Assembly (NCBI RefSeq): GCF_001598255.1 | Contig: NZ_BCYP01000001.1 | Coordinates: forward strand, 62,001-126,000 | DNA length: 64,000 nt | Reading direction: 5' to 3' | Source: Mitsuaria chitosanitabida ATCC BAA-476 = NBRC 102408 | GTDB taxonomy: Bacteria > Pseudomonadota > Gammaproteobacteria > Burkholderiales > Burkholderiaceae_C | Shown: positions 1-8,991 of the stretch, one piece after another | Layout of the letters: every line of letters begins with the position of its first letter | Position numbering within the stretch: position 1 is the first letter of the stretch | Notes under the pieces: generated by a model | Database searches by the model: none | What the model was told of the DNA's origin: nothing | What the model saw: only the letters and a program-made list of their open reading frames with translations | Program-made: the position numbers and the translations under genes

Positions 1-133
1 AATCGTCCCACCTCGATGCTGGTGCCGTGCATGGCTCTCGCGTGTGGGCGTCCGCCGCTCGGACCAGGCGCCGTCGAAGGGGGAGAGCGTCGGCTCGCGT
101 CGTCCGCTCCCATGGCGTCGAAGGATGACGGGA

Positions 134-346
134 TCAGACCGGGCGGATGTTCGTCGCCTGGAGACCCTTGAGGCCGTTCTTCGTCTCGAACTCCACCTTC
201 GCGCCTTCGGCGAGCGTGCGGAAGCCTCCCGAGGACTGGATCTCGCTGTGATGGGCGAACAGGTCCTTGCTGCCGTCGGCCGGCGTGATGAAGCCGAAGC
301 CCTTGTCGTCACTGAACCATTTCACGGTTCCGCTCTTGATCGTCAT
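134..346 (-). CDS. Cold-shock domain protein (CspA family)
   Basis: A 70-residue single cold-shock domain, the usual length for the family. It is an RNA/ssDNA-binding chaperone of the cytoplasm. Both nucleic-acid-binding motifs are visible: [15 protein letters not shown] (RNP1 region) near residues 6-20 and DLFAHHSEI (RNP2 region, with His replacing the usual Val) near residues 28-36. The reading frame stays open further upstream, but the ATG at 346 is chosen because AAGGAA precedes it and the protein then begins directly with the domain. About 145 bases of non-coding leader separate it from the terminator at 491-514, in keeping with the long leaders of csp messages (family knowledge). Confidence 0.95.
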   Translation of the reverse strand: MTIKSGTVKWFSDDKGFGFITPADGSKDLFAHHSEIQSSGGFRTLAEGAKVEFETKNGLKGLQATNIRPV

Positions 347-490
347 GATGTTCCTTGTCGTTGCGCATGCAGATTTACTCGGCGCACGAAGGTGTGCCGA
401 GACAGAAACACTCAAGAGCAGTCAGCGGGGAGATGTTGCTGAAGCGAGCCGCTCGCGAGACAGGTCGGGGGTGACCAGCGGGGCCGCAGG

Positions 491-514
491 AAAAAGACCT
501 CAGGAGAAGGTCTT
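491..514 (-). terminator. Rho-independent terminator after the polysaccharide gene
   Basis: Read on the minus strand there is a 7-bp perfect stem (AAGACCT / AGGTCTT) with a 7-base loop followed directly by a T tract (TTTTT). It lies 66 bases past the stop codon of the capsule-type gene that ends at 580 and before the csp gene, so it probably ends the flippase/capsule transcript. Confidence 0.7.
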
Positions 515-579
515 GCGCGAATCTATGGGCGGACTCTAGCACGCGGCCGCGGAAGGCCCGCGGCCGGTGCTCGAGCGCG

Positions 580-1989
580 TCAGGCCACGTGCAGGGGCTC
601 GTCCTCGGGCAGGGCCGGCGCCGCGTCCCGCGGCGGCGTGAGCAGCTGCAGCACGCGCTCGACGCTGCGCAGCACGCCGTGGAGCTCCACCCGCGACCAG
701 GTGCCGCTGATGAAGAAGACTTGCTTCAGGTAGTCCACGAAGGTCGCCGCGTCCGCGGCCATCTGCGGCGTCAGGCCGTCGGCCGCGCGGGCGAGCTGCG
801 CCTCGGTGGCCGCCAGATCATCGACGGGGAAGCAGATTTCCGGGCGGGCGTAGAACGAGCGCCCGAAGGTCACGACCGGTTTGCCGGCGGCGATGGCCTG
901 CAGGCCGGTGGACGAGTTCACCACCATCATCAGCGCGCAATCGCGGATCAACTGGTCGACGTTGAACTTCACCAGCCAGGTCACGTCCGGGAAGCGGCGC
1001 TTGAGCTCGGTGTAGTCGTGACGGAACAGGTCTTCGGGATGCTCCTTCACGACGATGCCGATGGAGGGCCCGAACTGGCGCCGAATGGCGGCGTGGCAAT
1101 GCTCGAAGAAGGTCTCCATCGCGCGGAAGTGCGGCGAGTTCTCCAGGATCTGCGTGTCGTCGTGGACCTGGAAGGGGATGAAGACGTAGCGCTCCGGCAG
1201 GGCGATCTCGTCCACCGGCACGGCGGCGCGCCGGCGGCTCAGCTGGCGGGTCTTGAGCAGGCTGTTGCCGCGGTTCTCCGGGTACTTGCGCAGATGGGTG
1301 GGATCGAAACGGCGCAGCAGGAAGCGCTTGAGGTTGTAGGCGCGGCTGAACCCGGCGGTCGGGACCAGCGAGGTCATCGGCGCCGCGGCACCGACCGGGG
1401 CCGTCTCCACCCCTTCGACCGCGACGATCGGCATCGCCGTCATCACCGCCTGGCGCAGCGCGTCGAAGGGCAGCCGTGTCATCGAGGAGCCGCTGTTCAC
1501 GCCCTCGTCGTCGATCTGCAGCGTCGCCGGGAAGTAGCCGTTCTCCATGAAGATCGTGCGCGCCCCGCGGCGCGCGGCCAGCACCGACAGTGCCTTGCCG
1601 ATGAACTCGCTGCCGTTCCACACCAGCACCGCCTCGGGCCGGTGCCGGTCCAGCGCGATCTCCATCGCGGCGCCAATGCGTTCCAGACGGGCGCGCCAGT
1701 CGGCGGTGCGGGCCGGCGCGGGCGCCTTGGACATCGAGAAGCCCAGGATCTCGGCCGCTTCCGCATCGGTGAAGACCGGGGTCGCGGGCAGGGGCAGGCG
1801 GCTGGGATCCTCGGGCCAGGCGGGCGCGCCCTGCAGGCGCAGCCAGTCCCGCTCGCGCGGCGTGAAGGCCAGGAACATCGCGGGCCAGCCCGCCCGCTCC
1901 AGGCCATGCGCGAGCTGCCACAGATACGGCAACTGCGAGTGATAGACGGCCGCGATCAGCAGCCGGGCTTGCGCGTGTTGCTGCCCCAT
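580..1989 (-). CDS. Capsule polysaccharide biosynthesis/export protein (KpsS/KpsC-like)
   Basis: A 469-residue protein resembling the capsule-synthesis glycosyltransferase family (Pfam Capsule_synth type, which includes the Kdo-adding KpsS/KpsC proteins). Visible supports are a GT-B style architecture without signal peptide, WNGSEF near 125-129, MENGYFP near 148-154, KEHPED at 315-320 and VNSSTG near 357-362, followed by AIAAGKPVV, typical of the second Rossmann half. It would act at the cytoplasmic face of the inner membrane on a polysaccharide or lipid-linked acceptor; the sugar is not deducible. It follows the flippase gene by 120 bases on the same strand, so the two look like one export unit. 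No capsule ABC genes are nearby. Confidence 0.8.
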   Translation of the reverse strand: MGQQHAQARLLIAAVYHSQLPYLWQLAHGLERAGWPAMFLAFTPRERDWLRLQGAPAWPEDPSRLPLPATPVFTDAEAAEILGFSMSKAPAPARTADWRARLERIGAAMEIALDRHRPEAVLVWNGSEFIGKALSVLAARRGARTIFMENGYFPATLQIDDEGVNSGSSMTRLPFDALRQAVMTAMPIVAVEGVETAPVGAAAPMTSLVPTAGFSRAYNLKRFLLRRFDPTHLRKYPENRGNSLLKTRQLSRRRAAVPVDEIALPERYVFIPFQVHDDTQILENSPHFRAMETFFEHCHAAIRRQFGPSIGIVVKEHPEDLFRHDYTELKRRFPDVTWLVKFNVDQLIRDCALMMVVNSSTGLQAIAAGKPVVTFGRSFYARPEICFPVDDLAATEAQLARAADGLTPQMAADAATFVDYLKQVFFISGTWSRVELHGVLRSVERVLQLLTPPRDAAPALPEDEPLHVA

Positions 1990-2109
1990 CCTCTTCCCCC
2001 TGAACCTCTCGTCGTCGGCCTCTGCGGGCCGAAAACGCGAATGTTAAGGGTCCTCACGCCCCATTCACACAGGGTTCACGCCGATTTGAGGGGGCTGGGA
2101 GGGGCGCGG

Positions 2110-3600
2110 TCAGGCCTTGTCAGTGTCTTCGGTGACAGGCGCCGCGGGCGCCGCCTTGGCCTGCTTGCCGGCGCGCCAGTGGCCCCAGGCGGCGATCAGC
2201 AGCGAGCGCTGTGTCACCAGGGCCGCCACGCAGACCAGCGCCGCGCCGACCGTGTACCGCAGCGGATCGGTGACGGTGTTCATGGCCCAGCCCAGCGCGA
2301 AGAAGGGCGCCCCCAGCGCGATGTCCCGCAGGGGCAGGGTCAGGCCCAGCCGGCGGTACTGGTCGATGCCGCGGATCGTGGCCAGCACCACGGCCGCGCT
2401 CATCGTGGCCACCACGGTGCCCCAGACGCCGAAGGCCGGCACCAGCGCGACGCTGGCCACGGCCGCCGCCAGCGCCGACACCAGGCTGGTCGCGAAGATC
2501 GCGCCAGTGCGGCGCTGCTGCTGGTAGAGCACGTCGTAGAGCCCGCCGACGCACAGCAGGAAGACCGCCAGCAGCAACGGCGGCACGTAGGTGCGCGCCT
2601 GGGCGTAGGACGGGTCGATCATCAGCGCGAAGAAGGGCCGCAGGAACAGCGCGATCAGCCCCAGCGCCACCAGCCCCAGCCGGGCGTAGGCGCCCAGCGC
2701 GCGGCGGTAGAAGGCGACCTGCTCCTCGCGGTCGCCGTGGGCCGACTGGCGCAGCACCGCGTCCTGCCAGGCCATGTAGTAGGTGATGTTGAGCATGGCC
2801 ACCACCGCGGGCAGCTTGTCCGAGACGGCGAAGTCCGCCACCTCCTGCAGCCCATGGGAATGGCCCAGCGTGTAGCGCCCGATCATGCGGATCACCCACC
2901 AGCTCACCGCCGCCGGCACCAGCGGCAGCGAGTAGGCCAGCATGGGCTTGAGCACCGCCAGCGAGAACAGCCGCGGCCGCACCAGGCGCGCGCCGGTGTC
3001 CTTGCACAGCAGGTAGATGAGCATGGACGCCGACGCCGCGGTCATCGCGCCCAGGTAGCCCAGCGCGCCGAGCTTGAACACGCCCAGCAGCAGCAGGCTG
3101 CTGCCGGCCATGGCGCTGGCGTTGACGATGGCCGCGCCGGCGTAGGCGGAGCGGTCGCCGACCACGCGGGTGGTCTGCTGGAAAAACTCGGCGGGGATGC
3201 GCAGGACCGTCCAGGCCAGCAGCAGCCAGGGGTGCGGCAGCGGGATGTCCGCCAGCGCCAGCACGCCCCAGACCAGCGCCGAACCGGCGATCGCGTTGAT
3301 CGTCGTCAGCCCCAGCACCGAGGTGATCATCGCGGCGCGACGGTCGGTGTCGGGCTCGTCCCAGAGCGCGCGGTAGATCGCGTCGAACAGGCGCAGGGTC
3401 ACCACGGTGCCGAAGAGCGTGGAGCCGGTCAGCACCAGGTCCACGTAGCCGTAGGCCTCCTTGCTCAGCACCGCCGTGTAGAACGGCAGCATCAGGAAGC
3501 CGGCGAAACGGGTGAACAGCATGCCCACGGCATACAGACCCACGCCGCGCAACAGCGCGGCCTCGCGGCTGGGACCGGGTCCCGGTTTCACGGCGCTCAA
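2110..3600 (-). CDS. Wzx-like polysaccharide flippase (MATE/MOP superfamily)
   Basis: A 496-residue integral membrane protein with about 12-14 hydrophobic helices, matching oligosaccharide flippases that move undecaprenyl-linked repeat units across the inner membrane. The N-terminal segment GLYAVGMLFTRFAGFLMLPFYT is characteristic of the family's first helix. No ATG exists near the N-terminus; the TTG at 3600 is chosen because GAAGGAG lies 5 bases before it, and a GTG at 3591 is the alternative. The tail is basic and alanine-rich. It lies just upstream of the capsule-type transferase gene on the same strand. The polymer handled is unknown. Confidence 0.85.
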   Translation of the reverse strand: MSAVKPGPGPSREAALLRGVGLYAVGMLFTRFAGFLMLPFYTAVLSKEAYGYVDLVLTGSTLFGTVVTLRLFDAIYRALWDEPDTDRRAAMITSVLGLTTINAIAGSALVWGVLALADIPLPHPWLLLAWTVLRIPAEFFQQTTRVVGDRSAYAGAAIVNASAMAGSSLLLLGVFKLGALGYLGAMTAASASMLIYLLCKDTGARLVRPRLFSLAVLKPMLAYSLPLVPAAVSWWVIRMIGRYTLGHSHGLQEVADFAVSDKLPAVVAMLNITYYMAWQDAVLRQSAHGDREEQVAFYRRALGAYARLGLVALGLIALFLRPFFALMIDPSYAQARTYVPPLLLAVFLLCVGGLYDVLYQQQRRTGAIFATSLVSALAAAVASVALVPAFGVWGTVVATMSAAVVLATIRGIDQYRRLGLTLPLRDIALGAPFFALGWAMNTVTDPLRYTVGAALVCVAALVTQRSLLIAAWGHWRAGKQAKAAPAAPVTEDTDKA

Positions 3601-3695
3601 TCGGACTCCTTCGGGGGCGGGCTGCGTCTGGAGGCGGCATTGTGCCGCTCGCGCGCGTCCCGTCCGCGGGCGCGCCGGAGCGCCCGGCGTCGCGA

Positions 3696-4229
3696 TCAGT
3701 AAGTGACCGTGACGGTGACCGTGTCGGTGTAGGTGCCCGGGATCACGCCGCTCAGCGACGGGATGCGGCCGTAGACCGTCAGGGACTGGGCGCTGCCGGA
3801 GCCGGTGCCGGACTTGGTGCTGGAGCTGGCGGTGCCGTCGCCCCAGACCGTGGTGCGGCCGGAGTCCAGGTACAGCTGGTAGCCCAGGGTGTTGGCGCCG
3901 CTCTTCATCGTGCGGGCCGTGAAGTTGGAGGCGCCGCCCGCGTTGGTGCCGGCGTTCAGCGACACGGCGTAGGGGGTGGTGTTGGAGCAGGTGACCGTCA
4001 GGGTCGAGGCGGCGTCCAGCGGCACGGCGGTGGCCAGCGGGTCGATGGTGCTGCCGAAGTTCAGCGTGCTGCCCGAGACCGTGCAGGAGCTGGTGATGGT
4101 GGCCGTGACCTGGAAGGTGCTGGTGACCGTCAGCGCGTTGGCGGACATCTGCGCGGCGACCGAGGCGGCCATCAGGCCCAGACCGACGACCAGGCGCTTG
4201 GCGACTTGCTTGCTCGAGAACTTGTTCAT
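3696..4229 (-). CDS. Spore coat U domain protein (CsuA/B-like secreted pilin subunit)
   Basis: A 177-residue secreted protein with a signal peptide (positive NKFSSKQVAKR start, hydrophobic core, likely cut after SANA near residue 32). The mature part is a Ser/Thr/Gly-rich beta-sandwich with paired cysteines (SSCTV and TVTCSN) and ends in the beta-strand-like TVTVTVTY, as in archaic chaperone-usher subunits of the Csu type. Such subunits normally sit beside a chaperone, usher and tip adhesin. None of these is present here, so this copy is an orphan. It could be a remnant of such a cluster or be assembled by machinery elsewhere. Confidence 0.82.
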   Translation of the reverse strand: MNKFSSKQVAKRLVVGLGLMAASVAAQMSANALTVTSTFQVTATITSSCTVSGSTLNFGSTIDPLATAVPLDAASTLTVTCSNTTPYAVSLNAGTNAGGASNFTARTMKSGANTLGYQLYLDSGRTTVWGDGTASSSTKSGTGSGSAQSLTVYGRIPSLSGVIPGTYTDTVTVTVTY

Positions 4230-4443
4230 GGCGACCCCCTGTTTGCGATGGACAAATCTTCGGCGTTACGCCTTGTGACTTGCAGAAGCCGATCGCGGCA
4301 GGGCGGGTCGGGGGAATCCGAGAAGCGGGTGTAGGCAATGCGCCGACAGCCGTCAGCGCGGGAGGGGGCGGGTAATCCCGCGCCTGGCGGGCCCGTCGGG
4401 GGCAGGCCGGACGGTGCTCAGAGGGAGCGTCGCGGGCACGGGC

Positions 4444-4920
4444 TCATCCGATGTAGGACAAGGGCAGCGCCGTGGTGAACTTCAGCTCCTCCATGGCGAA
4501 GCTGGAGCTGACGTCGAAGAGCTGGGTGCCCGCGATCAGGCGCTTGTAGACCTGGTCGTAGGCGGCGATGTCGGGGACGACCACGCGCAGCAGGTAGTCG
4601 ACATCGCCGCTCATCCGGTAGAACTCGACCACCTCGGGGATGGCCTCGACGGCCGCGCGGAACTGCTCGAACCAGCCCTGACCGTGGACGTTGGTCTTGA
4701 TCGAGACGAACACCGTCACCCCCACGTTCACCGCGTGCCGGTCCACCAGCATCACCTCGCGGGTGATCACGCCGGCCTCCTTCAGCCGCTGCACCCGGCG
4801 CCAGCACGGCGTCTGCGACAGGCCGACCCGGGCCGCCAGATCGGCGATCTGGACCGTCGCGTCCTCCTGCAGCACGGCGAGGATCTTGCGGTCGATGGAA
4901 TCCAATTTCGTTTTGCTCAT
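4444..4920 (-). CDS. Lrp/AsnC family transcriptional regulator
   Basis: A 158-residue regulator with the standard layout: an N-terminal helix-turn-helix (DRKILAVLQEDA then LAARVGLSQTPCWRRVQRL, about residues 8-45) and a C-terminal RAM ligand-sensing domain containing GDVDYLLRVV near residue 100. The ATG at 4920 gives the canonical MSKTKLDSIDRKIL start, although the frame is open upstream. It is divergent from the desulfurase-MBL-rhodanese fusion, with 88 bases between start codons, so it probably controls that gene and itself. Some Lrp-family members (DecR/CyuR type) sense cysteine; a cysteine ligand here is inference from the neighbour only. Confidence 0.93.
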   Translation of the reverse strand: MSKTKLDSIDRKILAVLQEDATVQIADLAARVGLSQTPCWRRVQRLKEAGVITREVMLVDRHAVNVGVTVFVSIKTNVHGQGWFEQFRAAVEAIPEVVEFYRMSGDVDYLLRVVVPDIAAYDQVYKRLIAGTQLFDVSSSFAMEELKFTTALPLSYIG

Positions 4921-5008
4921 ATGGATTGGAATCGAATGTCGTAAGAGGGCGTTCGCGGGCCGGATTTTGCACGTAGATTCCCCAGGCGCCTTCCGACAAT
5001 CGCTGCCC

Positions 5009-7279
5009 ATGGAAATCTATCTCGACGCCAACGCCACCACCCCCGTCCTGCCGCAGGCCCGCGCCGCCGCGCTGTCCGTGATGGCGGAGGCCTTCGGCAA
5101 CCCCAGCAGCATCCACGGCAGCGGCCTGCGCGCCCGTGCCGTCCTGGACGAGGCCCGCGCCACCGCGCGCCGGGTGCTGGGCGCCTCGACCGGCCGGCTG
5201 CTGTTCACCAGCGGCGCCACCGAGGGCATCCAGACGGCCGTGCTGTCGGCGCTGACCGCGCTGCGCCGCCGCCGCGACACCGGCGAATCGCTGCCCCCGC
5301 AGCTGCTCTACGGCGCCACCGAGCACAAGGCCGTGCCCGAAGCGCTCAAGCACTGGAACGCCTTGCTGGGCCTGCACCTGAAGGTCGTCGCCATCCCGGT
5401 GGGCCTGGACGGGCGCCACGACCTGGCCTGGCTGCGCGAGCAGGCGCCGCAGGCGGGCCTGGTCTGCACCATGGCCGCCAACAACGAGACCGGCGTGATC
5501 AGCGACCTGGACGGCATCGCCGAGGCGCTGCAGGGCAGCCCGGCGCTGTGGCTGGTCGACGGCGTGCAGGCGCTGGGCAAGCTGGCGCTGGACCTGGACC
5601 GCCGCCCGATCGACTACGCACCCTTTTCCGGCCACAAGCTGTACGCCCCCAAGGGCATCGGCATGCTGTACGTGCGCGACGGCGCTCCCTTCACGCCGCT
5701 GATCGCCGGCGGCGGCCAGGAGGGCGCGCTGCGCTCGGGCACCGAGAACATGGCCGGGATCGCCGCGCTGGGCGCCGTGCTGAAGGCGCTGGAGTCCGGC
5801 GAGGTCTTCGCCTCCGCCCAGCGGCTGGCCGAGCGCCGCGAGCGCCTGGCCGCCGCGCTGCGCGACGCCTTCCCGGGCGTGGTCTTCAACGCCCCCTTCG
5901 CGCTCAGCCTGCCCACGACGCTCAATGTCTCGGTGCCGGGCCTGAGCGCCAAGCTGCTGCTGGACCTGTTCGACGCCGCCGGCCTGCGGGTGAGCGGGGG
6001 CTCGGCCTGCGGCGCCTCGCGCGCGCAGCCCAGCTATGTGCTGGAGGCGATGGGCCTGCCGGCCTGGCGCACGGCCGCCGCGGTGCGCCTGTCCTTCGGC
6101 GGCGCCGATGCCGACACGACGCTCGACGAAGCCTGCCGCCGCCTGCGCGCCTGCGGCGAGTCGCTGCGCGCGAGCTGCCAGATCCCGTCCGCCGACGAGG
6201 CCCCGCGCCACGCCGAGCGCCTGACCCGCTTCGTCGTCGACGGCGCCTGCTGCTACGTGGTGGCCGACGAGGCCAGCCGCCGCGCGGTCGTCATCGATCC
6301 GCTGCCCGAGCTGACCGAGCGCCTGGCGCAATGGATGCGATGTCGAGGAATCGCGCTCGCGGCGGTGCTGGACACGCACAGCCACGGCGATCACGCCTCG
6401 TCCGCGCCGGCGCTGCGCGCGGCCGCCAAGGACCTGCTCGCGCCCGAGGCGCAAGGCCATCGCGTCGACGCGCTGGGCTGGCCGCTGGATCAGGACCGCC
6501 TCGCGCTGGGCGCGCTGCGGCTGTCGCGGCTGGCGACGCCCGGCCACACCGAGGACGCCACCGCCTACCTGCTCCACGAGGGCGAGACCCTGCGAGCCGC
6601 CTTCGTCGGCGACACCGTGATGCCGGGCGCGCTGGGCCGCAGCGATTTCACGGTGAGCGCGCCGCTCGCCTTCGGCCCTTCGCTGAAGACGCTGGCGGAG
6701 CGCGTCGGCGCCGACGTCACGCTGCTTCCTGGGCATGACTACGACGACCGGTTCGCGACCACGCTCGCGATCGAGTCCCTCGCGCAGCCGCTGCTGGACG
6801 GCGTGCTGCGCGGCCGGCTGAGCGCCGAGGCCTTCGCCGCCGAGAAGGCGGAGCTCGAGCGCGATCTGCCGCCCACGGAGTACCAGACCATGGCCTGCGG
6901 TGCACGCGTGGCGTGCGCCCGCGCGGCCGAGCGCGTCGAGATGAGCGCCGCGGAGCTGCGCACGGCGCTGCGCGGCGCGGTCGCGCCGGTGCTGGTGGAT
7001 GTCCGTGAGGACTACGAGGTGCGCCTGAGCCCCACCGGCGAGCTGGCGCCCGAGTCGGTGCCGCTGTCGACGCTGCTCAACGCGCTGCCGCGCTGGTCGG
7101 CGCTGCCGGCCGACGCGCCGGTGATCTTCTTCTGCCGCAGCGGCAATCGCAGCGCGCAGGCGGCGAAGGCGCTGCGCCGCTTCGGCCACGCGCAGGCCTG
7201 GAGCCTGGAGGGCGGCCTCGCGCTGTGGGACGCCGAGAAGATCTCGGCCCCGGCCGACGGGCTGGCCTTCGCGATCTGA
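5009..7279 (+). CDS. Fusion of cysteine desulfurase, persulfide-dioxygenase-like MBL and rhodanese
   Basis: A 756-residue three-part protein. Residues 1-385 are a NifS/IscS-type PLP enzyme with the lysine in SGHK (K210) and the catalytic cysteine in GGSACG (C334). Residues 400-640 are a metallo-beta-lactamase fold with THSHGDH (456-462), TPGHT (510-514), GDT (534-536) and PGHDY (574-578); with GRSDF at 543-547 this resembles ETHE1/Blh persulfide dioxygenases. Residues 645-756 are a rhodanese with active-site loop CRSGNR (C709). Inferred chemistry: sulfur from cysteine becomes a protein persulfide, is oxidised to sulfite or passed to an acceptor by the rhodanese. The start at 5009 opens directly on the PLP domain. 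It is divergent from an Lrp regulator. The role, detoxification or sulfur supply, is not settled. Confidence 0.9.
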   Translation: MEIYLDANATTPVLPQARAAALSVMAEAFGNPSSIHGSGLRARAVLDEARATARRVLGASTGRLLFTSGATEGIQTAVLSALTALRRRRDTGESLPPQLLYGATEHKAVPEALKHWNALLGLHLKVVAIPVGLDGRHDLAWLREQAPQAGLVCTMAANNETGVISDLDGIAEALQGSPALWLVDGVQALGKLALDLDRRPIDYAPFSGHKLYAPKGIGMLYVRDGAPFTPLIAGGGQEGALRSGTENMAGIAALGAVLKALESGEVFASAQRLAERRERLAAALRDAFPGVVFNAPFALSLPTTLNVSVPGLSAKLLLDLFDAAGLRVSGGSACGASRAQPSYVLEAMGLPAWRTAAAVRLSFGGADADTTLDEACRRLRACGESLRASCQIPSADEAPRHAERLTRFVVDGACCYVVADEASRRAVVIDPLPELTERLAQWMRCRGIALAAVLDTHSHGDHASSAPALRAAAKDLLAPEAQGHRVDALGWPLDQDRLALGALRLSRLATPGHTEDATAYLLHEGETLRAAFVGDTVMPGALGRSDFTVSAPLAFGPSLKTLAERVGADVTLLPGHDYDDRFATTLAIESLAQPLLDGVLRGRLSAEAFAAEKAELERDLPPTEYQTMACGARVACARAAERVEMSAAELRTALRGAVAPVLVDVREDYEVRLSPTGELAPESVPLSTLLNALPRWSALPADAPVIFFCRSGNRSAQAAKALRRFGHAQAWSLEGGLALWDAEKISAPADGLAFAI

Positions 7280-7328
7280 GCTTGGGGGAGGGTCGGGGGC
7301 GTCCTGAGCGCCCCGACAATCCCCCGCC

Positions 7329-7664
7329 ATGGACCTGCTCAAGACCTTCGCGCTGTTCGTCGTCACCGCGCTCGCCGAGATCGTCGGCTGCTATCTCCCC
7401 TGGCTCTGGCTGAAGCAGGACAAGTCCCCGTGGCTGCTGCTCCCCGCCGCGCTGAGTCTCGGCCTCTTCGCCTGGCTGCTGACCCTGCACCCCACCGCCG
7501 CGGGCCGCGTCTACGCCGCCTATGGTGGCGTCTACATCGGCGTGGCCGTGCTGTGGCTCTGGCTGGTCGACGGCATCTCGCCGACGACGACCGATCTCAT
7601 CGGCGTGGCCGTCTGCTTCGTCGGCATGGGGATCATCATCGCGGGCGCGCGTCAGCCGGGCTGA
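7329..7664 (+). CDS. YnfA family (UPF0060) inner-membrane protein
   Basis: A 111-residue protein with four transmembrane helices. It has the signature features of the UPF0060/YnfA family: [10 protein letters not shown] near residues 16-25, the AAYGGVYIG segment near 63-71 and a C-terminal [10 protein letters not shown]. YnfA is related to small multidrug resistance pumps; transport of quaternary or dye-like compounds has been proposed for some members. It starts 49 bases after the fusion gene on the same strand and may be co-transcribed with it, but nothing ties its function to sulfur metabolism. Confidence 0.93.
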   Translation: MDLLKTFALFVVTALAEIVGCYLPWLWLKQDKSPWLLLPAALSLGLFAWLLTLHPTAAGRVYAAYGGVYIGVAVLWLWLVDGISPTTTDLIGVAVCFVGMGIIIAGARQPG

Positions 7665-7770
7665 CCCTCCTCCTAGGCGCACGAGGCGCGCCGATTCAGC
7701 GATCTGCTGATGCCGCTTCCTCTCGACGCGATGGATCATGGCGCGTTGAGGAATCCAGTGGGACACGTCC

Positions 7771-8961
7771 ATGTCGAATCGCCATCGATCGCCGAGGCCC
7801 CCTCTCGAGTTCGCTTCGTCGCGGCCGGCGGCCGAGTCGATGACGACGGGCTCGAAAGGCCCGGATGAGCGTCAGGCAAGCCAACCCGGCGGCGCCCGGT
7901 TGTCTCGGCAGCAAGCCCTGATCGAGTCTGTCCACCGATCCCCGCGGCAACTTGCGCAGCGCGCCAGCATCGCGAGACTTGCCGGGCATGGCGTGGTGCA
8001 GGGCTTCTTCAATGCCAAACGATATGGACACGCGGCTGCGCGATGGGCCGAAGCAGCCGAACGGGCTCAGCAGTTCGACGAGCAGCTGGATGAGCTGCAG
8101 ATCAAGGAGAACGGGAAGGCGAGCGCGCTCAAGACCAATCTCGACTTCAAGGCGAATCACGCCGCCACCACCTTGGCGGGAGAAGCCGCGGAACCGGGGA
8201 TGTGGCGTGTGGACAGCACAGAGCCGCCGTCCGTCATCGGACCTGGCGCCAAGGCTGGGGCCGATCTCTTCCGCTTCGATCTCTCGAAAAGGAAATCAGC
8301 CGGGTACAAGATCACGGGATCCTCGCTCCATGGTGAGGTCAAGACGATCGATGGGGATTCCTCGCAGGCCAAGGGGAACGCCAACTCCGCCATCGCCGAT
8401 GCTCACCGCAAGAAGGCCCCCTCGGTCACGCTTTTGTCGGCGTTCAGCCCTGAAGCCAAGCAATCGTTCAATCGAGAGAATCAGCACTTCTCCCCGACAC
8501 CCCGGCCTGGGTATCCCTCGATCACCGTTGATCACCACACGCCAGGCGGTACTTTCAACAAGAGCTACCCCTTGACGGTCTCCACGAACGAGAAGCCGAG
8601 AAAGAAGAAGTCTCCGTTCGGTCAGAAGAAGCGCACGAGAACCAATGATCAAGCGAAGACGAGGCCTTTGGCGTTGCCCCTGCTGGATGGGTCGTCAGAG
8701 TCCGACGACGACCGTACATCGGATCCCCGCGTTCGGCTTTCCTACGAGGGGGCGGAAAGACTCGATGACGAGACCTCCTCGTTCGGGCCGTCCGTGAAAC
8801 TGAAACCGACCCGCAAGAGCGAGAGCAAGACGACCAAGAAGGAAAGCAAGAAGGAACCCAAGAAGGAATCGAAGGAATCCAAGAAGGGCTCCGGGAAGGG
8901 ATCCAAGCAGGAAGAGAAGCCATTGGTCGACTTGTCCAGTGAAGGCGAAGAGTCCACCTGA
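7771..8961 (+). CDS. Lysine-rich protein of unknown function, possible nuclease-type effector
   Basis: A 396-residue protein with no signal peptide or membrane segment. The N-terminal part contains RQQALIESVHRSPRQLAQRA (47-66), which looks like the short NSPRQ-type motif found near the start of many proteins linked to extracellular contractile injection systems. The middle has GADLF (163-167) followed by GEVKT (188-192) and a helix with AIADAHRKKA, an arrangement compatible with a PD-(D/E)XK nuclease core (D165, E189, K191). The C-terminal third is low-complexity, with KKESKKEPKKESKESKK repeats and acidic patches. Codon use (AAG, GAA, TCG-rich) and lower GC set it apart from its neighbours, suggesting transfer. 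No immunity gene or injection-system gene is nearby. The function is not known; the effector idea is inference. Confidence 0.7.
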   Translation: MSNRHRSPRPPLEFASSRPAAESMTTGSKGPDERQASQPGGARLSRQQALIESVHRSPRQLAQRASIARLAGHGVVQGFFNAKRYGHAAARWAEAAERAQQFDEQLDELQIKENGKASALKTNLDFKANHAATTLAGEAAEPGMWRVDSTEPPSVIGPGAKAGADLFRFDLSKRKSAGYKITGSSLHGEVKTIDGDSSQAKGNANSAIADAHRKKAPSVTLLSAFSPEAKQSFNRENQHFSPTPRPGYPSITVDHHTPGGTFNKSYPLTVSTNEKPRKKKSPFGQKKRTRTNDQAKTRPLALPLLDGSSESDDDRTSDPRVRLSYEGAERLDDETSSFGPSVKLKPTRKSESKTTKKESKKEPKKESKESKKGSGKGSKQEEKPLVDLSSEGEEST

Positions 8962-8991
8962 GGCTGGTGAGCGACGCTGATCACAACGCGG

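Noticed and set aside
589-3702. A 1037-codon open frame on the plus strand opposite the capsule and flippase genes
   Set aside because: It is an antisense shadow in very GC-rich DNA. Its translation is rich in Arg, Gln, His and Gly and shows no domain, while the opposite strand encodes recognisable proteins.
7280-7328. A terminator between the sulfur fusion gene and ynfA
   Set aside because: The G/C-rich arms pair imperfectly and lack a T tract.
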